Source: Plantibacter flavus
GTDB taxonomy: Bacteria > Actinomycetota > Actinomycetes > Actinomycetales > Microbacteriaceae
DNA: 64,000 nt
Direction: 5' to 3'
Assembly: GCF_002024505.1 (NCBI RefSeq)
Contig: NZ_CP019402.1
Location: 2,728,001-2,792,000 of the forward strand
The number at the start of each line of letters is the position of its first letter. Positions within the stretch are counted from its first letter, which is position 1. The position numbers were made by a program, and so were the translations under genes. Of this stretch, positions 62,087-64,000 are shown in pieces. The notes beneath the pieces were generated by a model. That model saw nothing but the letters and a program-made list of their open reading frames with translations, searched no databases and was not told the origin of the DNA.

Positions 62087-63018
62087 GGTGTCTGTGGCTC
62101 CTGAGCTGCGAGGTAGGCGTGGTAGCTCGCGGCGACGCCGGTCGCGAGCGGGGTGGTGGGGTTCCAGCCGAGCGCGCGGGCGGCGGCTGAGTCGAGCAGG
62201 CGCTGGTGGACACCGGAAGGCTTGGTGGCGTCGTATCGGAAGCGACCGGTGAAGCCGACGGCGCGACCGGCTGCCTCGTAGTACTCGGTGATGCTGTGGT
62301 CGACACCCGGCCCGAGGTTGAGCGTGACGGGCCACGCGTCGAGTGCGCCGAGCTGCGTGACGAGCCAGGCCGCGAGGTCGGGCGTGTAGGTGAACTCGCG
62401 TCGGGCGGTGCCGTCGCCCCAGACCTCGACCTCGTCGGAGCCGCTCGTCACGGCGGCGTGCACCTTGCCGAGGGCGGCCGCGACCAGATGCGCCTGGCCG
62501 TGGGTGTAGTCGTCGCCCGGGCCGTAGAGGTTCGACGGCACGGCCGCGCGGTAGGCGAACCCGTACTGCCGGCTCGCGTACTCGCAAAGCTTCGTCCCGG
62601 CGATCTTCGCGAGTGCGTAGCCCTCGTTCGCGCCCTCCAGCGTGCCGCTGAGGAGCGCGGCCTCACCGATCGGCTGCGGGAGTCCCTCGGGGTAGATCGC
62701 CGCGCTCGAGACATAGAGCAGCTCGGGGACACCGGCGTCGATCGCGCCTCGGATGACCGAGGTGTCGATCAGGAGGTTGTCGAGCAGGAAGTCGGTGGGA
62801 CGCTGGAGCTTCGCCTGGATGCCGGCGACCTTGGCCGCCGTGTGCACGATCGCGTCCGGCGCCGTCCGGCCGATGAGGCCTGCGACGGCGGCTCGATCGG
62901 TGAGGTCGGCGTCCGCACGCGTCGCCACGATCAGCTCGTCGGCGGCGCGGAGCGTGGGCCAGACCTCGGCGATGCTCGAACCGAGCATGCCGGCACCACC
63001 GGTGAGGAGGACGCGCAC
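62083..63018 (-). CDS. GDP-fucose synthase/ColC-like short-chain dehydrogenase without the epimerase cysteine
   Basis: A 311-residue extended SDR closely patterned on Fcl/WcaG: TGGAGMLGSSIAE (6-18), HTAAKVAGIQAK, NEGYALAKIAGTKLCE (131-146), PSNLYGPGDD and WGDGTARREF. The reductase residues align: Ser105, Tyr134, Lys138. His177 aligns with E. coli His179, but the acid/base Cys109 of SSCIYP is Ala107 here (SSAAIYP). That predicts C4 reduction with impaired C3/C5 epimerisation. It sits between gmd and the ColD-like gene, six bases from the former and overlapping the latter, so it probably acts on the ColD-like product. Confidence 0.82.
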   Translation of the reverse strand: MRVLLTGGAGMLGSSIAEVWPTLRAADELIVATRADADLTDRAAVAGLIGRTAPDAIVHTAAKVAGIQAKLQRPTDFLLDNLLIDTSVIRGAIDAGVPELLYVSSAAIYPEGLPQPIGEAALLSGTLEGANEGYALAKIAGTKLCEYASRQYGFAYRAAVPSNLYGPGDDYTHGQAHLVAAALGKVHAAVTSGSDEVEVWGDGTARREFTYTPDLAAWLVTQLGALDAWPVTLNLGPGVDHSITEYYEAAGRAVGFTGRFRYDATKPSGVHQRLLDSAAARALGWNPTTPLATGVAASYHAYLAAQEPQTP

Positions 63019-63023
63019 CGCGC

Positions 63024-64000
63024 CTAGACCTCGGCGGTGTCGATGTAGGGCGTGCCCGACGCCTCGAGCTCGGCGACGTCCGAGTCGACCATGATCTGGG
63101 CGAGCCGGGGCGGGAGCACCTTGGGCGACCAGCCGAGGACCGACTCGGCCTTCGCGTAGTCGCCGATCAGCGCGTCGACCTCGGTGGGACGGAGGTAGCG
63201 CTCATCGAACTTGACGTACTGCTCCCAGTCGAGGTCGAGCCGTTCGAAGGAGAACTGGAGGAAGTCCTTGACGGTGTACGCGGTGTTGGTGGCGAGCACG
63301 AAGTCGGTCGGCTCGTCGGCCTGCAGCATCCGCCACATGCCCTCGACGTAGTCGGGCGCGTAGCCCCAGTCACGGACGGCGTCGAGGTTGCCCATGTAGA
63401 GGAAGTCCTGCTGGCCGGCGGCGATGCGCGCGGCGGCTCGGGTGATCTTGCGGGTCACGAAGGTGCCACCGCGACGCGGCGACTCGTGGTTGAACAGGAT
63501 GCCGTTGACCGCGAACATCCCGTAGGCCTCGCGGTAGTTGCGGGTGATCCAGTAGGAGTACACCTTCGCGACGCCGTAGGGCGAGCGCGGGTAGAACGGG
63601 GTCTCCTCGTTCTGCGGCGGCGGTGTCGCACCGAACATCTCGGAGCTGGACGCCTGGTAGAAGCGGCAGTGGAGACCGATCTGGCGGATGGCCTCGAGGA
63701 GTCGGACCGTCCCGATGCCGGTCGTGTCGCCCGTGTACTCCGGCTCGTCGAAGCTGACCCGCACGTGCGACTGCGCGGCGAGGTTGTAGACCTCGTCGGG
63801 CTGGATCTCCGCGAGCAGCGTCGCCAGGCGCGAGCCGTCGGCCAGGTCGGCGAAGTGCAACTGGAGCCTGGGCGAACCGTCGTGGGTCGCCTCGGGGTCG
63901 TAGATGTGGTCGATCCGCCCGGTGTTGAAGGTCGACGCGCGGCGGATGAAGCCGTGCACCTCGTAGCCCTTCGCGAGGAGGAGCTCGGCGAGGTAGCTGC
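63024..64000 (-). CDS. gmd: GDP-mannose 4,6-dehydratase (5' end outside window)
   Basis: This extended SDR converts GDP-D-mannose to GDP-4-keto-6-deoxy-D-mannose. The frame runs out of the window: bases before the in-window GTG at 63959 read [13 protein letters not shown], continuing the family N-terminus, so the NAD-binding GxxGxxG is just outside. Visible motifs: [18 protein letters not shown], the active-site [15 protein letters not shown], YxxxK in [12 protein letters not shown], and [17 protein letters not shown]. It is the first visible gene of gmd, Fcl-like, ColD-like. The GDP-mannose would come through manA. Confidence 0.93.
   Translation of the reverse strand, partial: SYLAELLLAKGYEVHGFIRRASTFNTGRIDHIYDPEATHDGSPRLQLHFADLADGSRLATLLAEIQPDEVYNLAAQSHVRVSFDEPEYTGDTTGIGTVRLLEAIRQIGLHCRFYQASSSEMFGATPPPQNEETPFYPRSPYGVAKVYSYWITRNYREAYGMFAVNGILFNHESPRRGGTFVTRKITRAAARIAAGQQDFLYMGNLDAVRDWGYAPDYVEGMWRMLQADEPTDFVLATNTAYTVKDFLQFSFERLDLDWEQYVKFDERYLRPTEVDALIGDYAKAESVLGWSPKVLPPRLAQIMVDSDVAELEASGTPYIDTAEV

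Overview
The window comes from a high-GC Gram-positive actinobacterium, most likely a member of the Microbacteriaceae; I cannot fix the genus. The evidence is the GC-rich codon usage, many GTG and TTG starts, the two WhiB proteins, Lsr2, the MtrA-MtrB-LpqB system and the mycothiol-type SigR-RsrA pair. From about 1.6 to 42 kb the gene content and much of the order follow a conserved actinobacterial block known from Mycobacterium tuberculosis (rshA-sigH, aroA, rsgA, whiB1, pdtaS, an Rv3235-like gene, secA1, hpf, comF, lpqB-mtrB-mtrA, sahH, manA, a DUF3499 gene, an Rv3259-like gene, whiB2). No rRNA, tRNA, CRISPR array, insertion sequence or prophage was seen, and no stretch longer than about 230 bases lacks a gene or regulatory signal.

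Layout. 0-1.6 kb: end of a sodium/proton antiporter. 1.6-8.5 kb: SigR-RsrA with a probable self-activated promoter, aroA-rsgA, a Bcp-type peroxiredoxin, whiB1, the PdtaS sensor kinase and the nucleoid protein Lsr2, followed by an AT-rich island. 8.7-12.3 kb: a CpaE-like/SAF-domain pair, a small excisionase-like regulator and two little-known proteins. 12.4-21.8 kb: secA, a PadR regulator, hpf, comF, and lpqB-mtrB-mtrA. 21.9-31 kb: an operon-like run of a polytopic membrane protein, DUF4129, DUF4350, MoxR and DUF58 genes (the last with an internal frameshift), then a LysR-like effector-domain protein, DUF5997, SpoIIM-like and RDD genes. 31-43.6 kb: ahcY, DUF3499, a degenerate metallopeptidase-family protein, DUF5719, a very large membrane glycosyltransferase, whiB2, galE, a GlxA-type regulator, manA and an acyl-CoA dehydrogenase.

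43.6-57.3 kb is a surface polysaccharide locus: two tandem O-antigen-ligase/polymerase-like proteins, an initiating phosphoglycosyltransferase, a pyruvyltransferase-like protein, a third large membrane protein, five glycosyltransferases, an acyltransferase and a flippase. This is consistent with assembly on a lipid carrier, decoration, export and polymerisation of a repeat unit. 57.4-60.8 kb holds a GH65 disaccharide phosphorylase and its beta-phosphoglucomutase partner. 60.9-64 kb holds three overlapping or nearly abutting genes: gmd (cut by the window end), an Fcl-like short-chain dehydrogenase, and a DegT-fold enzyme whose catalytic lysine is replaced by histidine, as in ColD-type 3-dehydratases. 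Together they suggest a GDP-linked 3,6-dideoxyhexose pathway feeding the surface glycan. The Fcl-like enzyme lacks the epimerase cysteine, so the product may be a D-configured sugar rather than colitose. This is the most interesting signal in the window.

Several genes have a TANNNT-type -10 box ending 6-7 bases before the start codon, which predicts leaderless transcripts. Several convergent gene pairs are separated by strong GC-rich hairpins without U-tracts.
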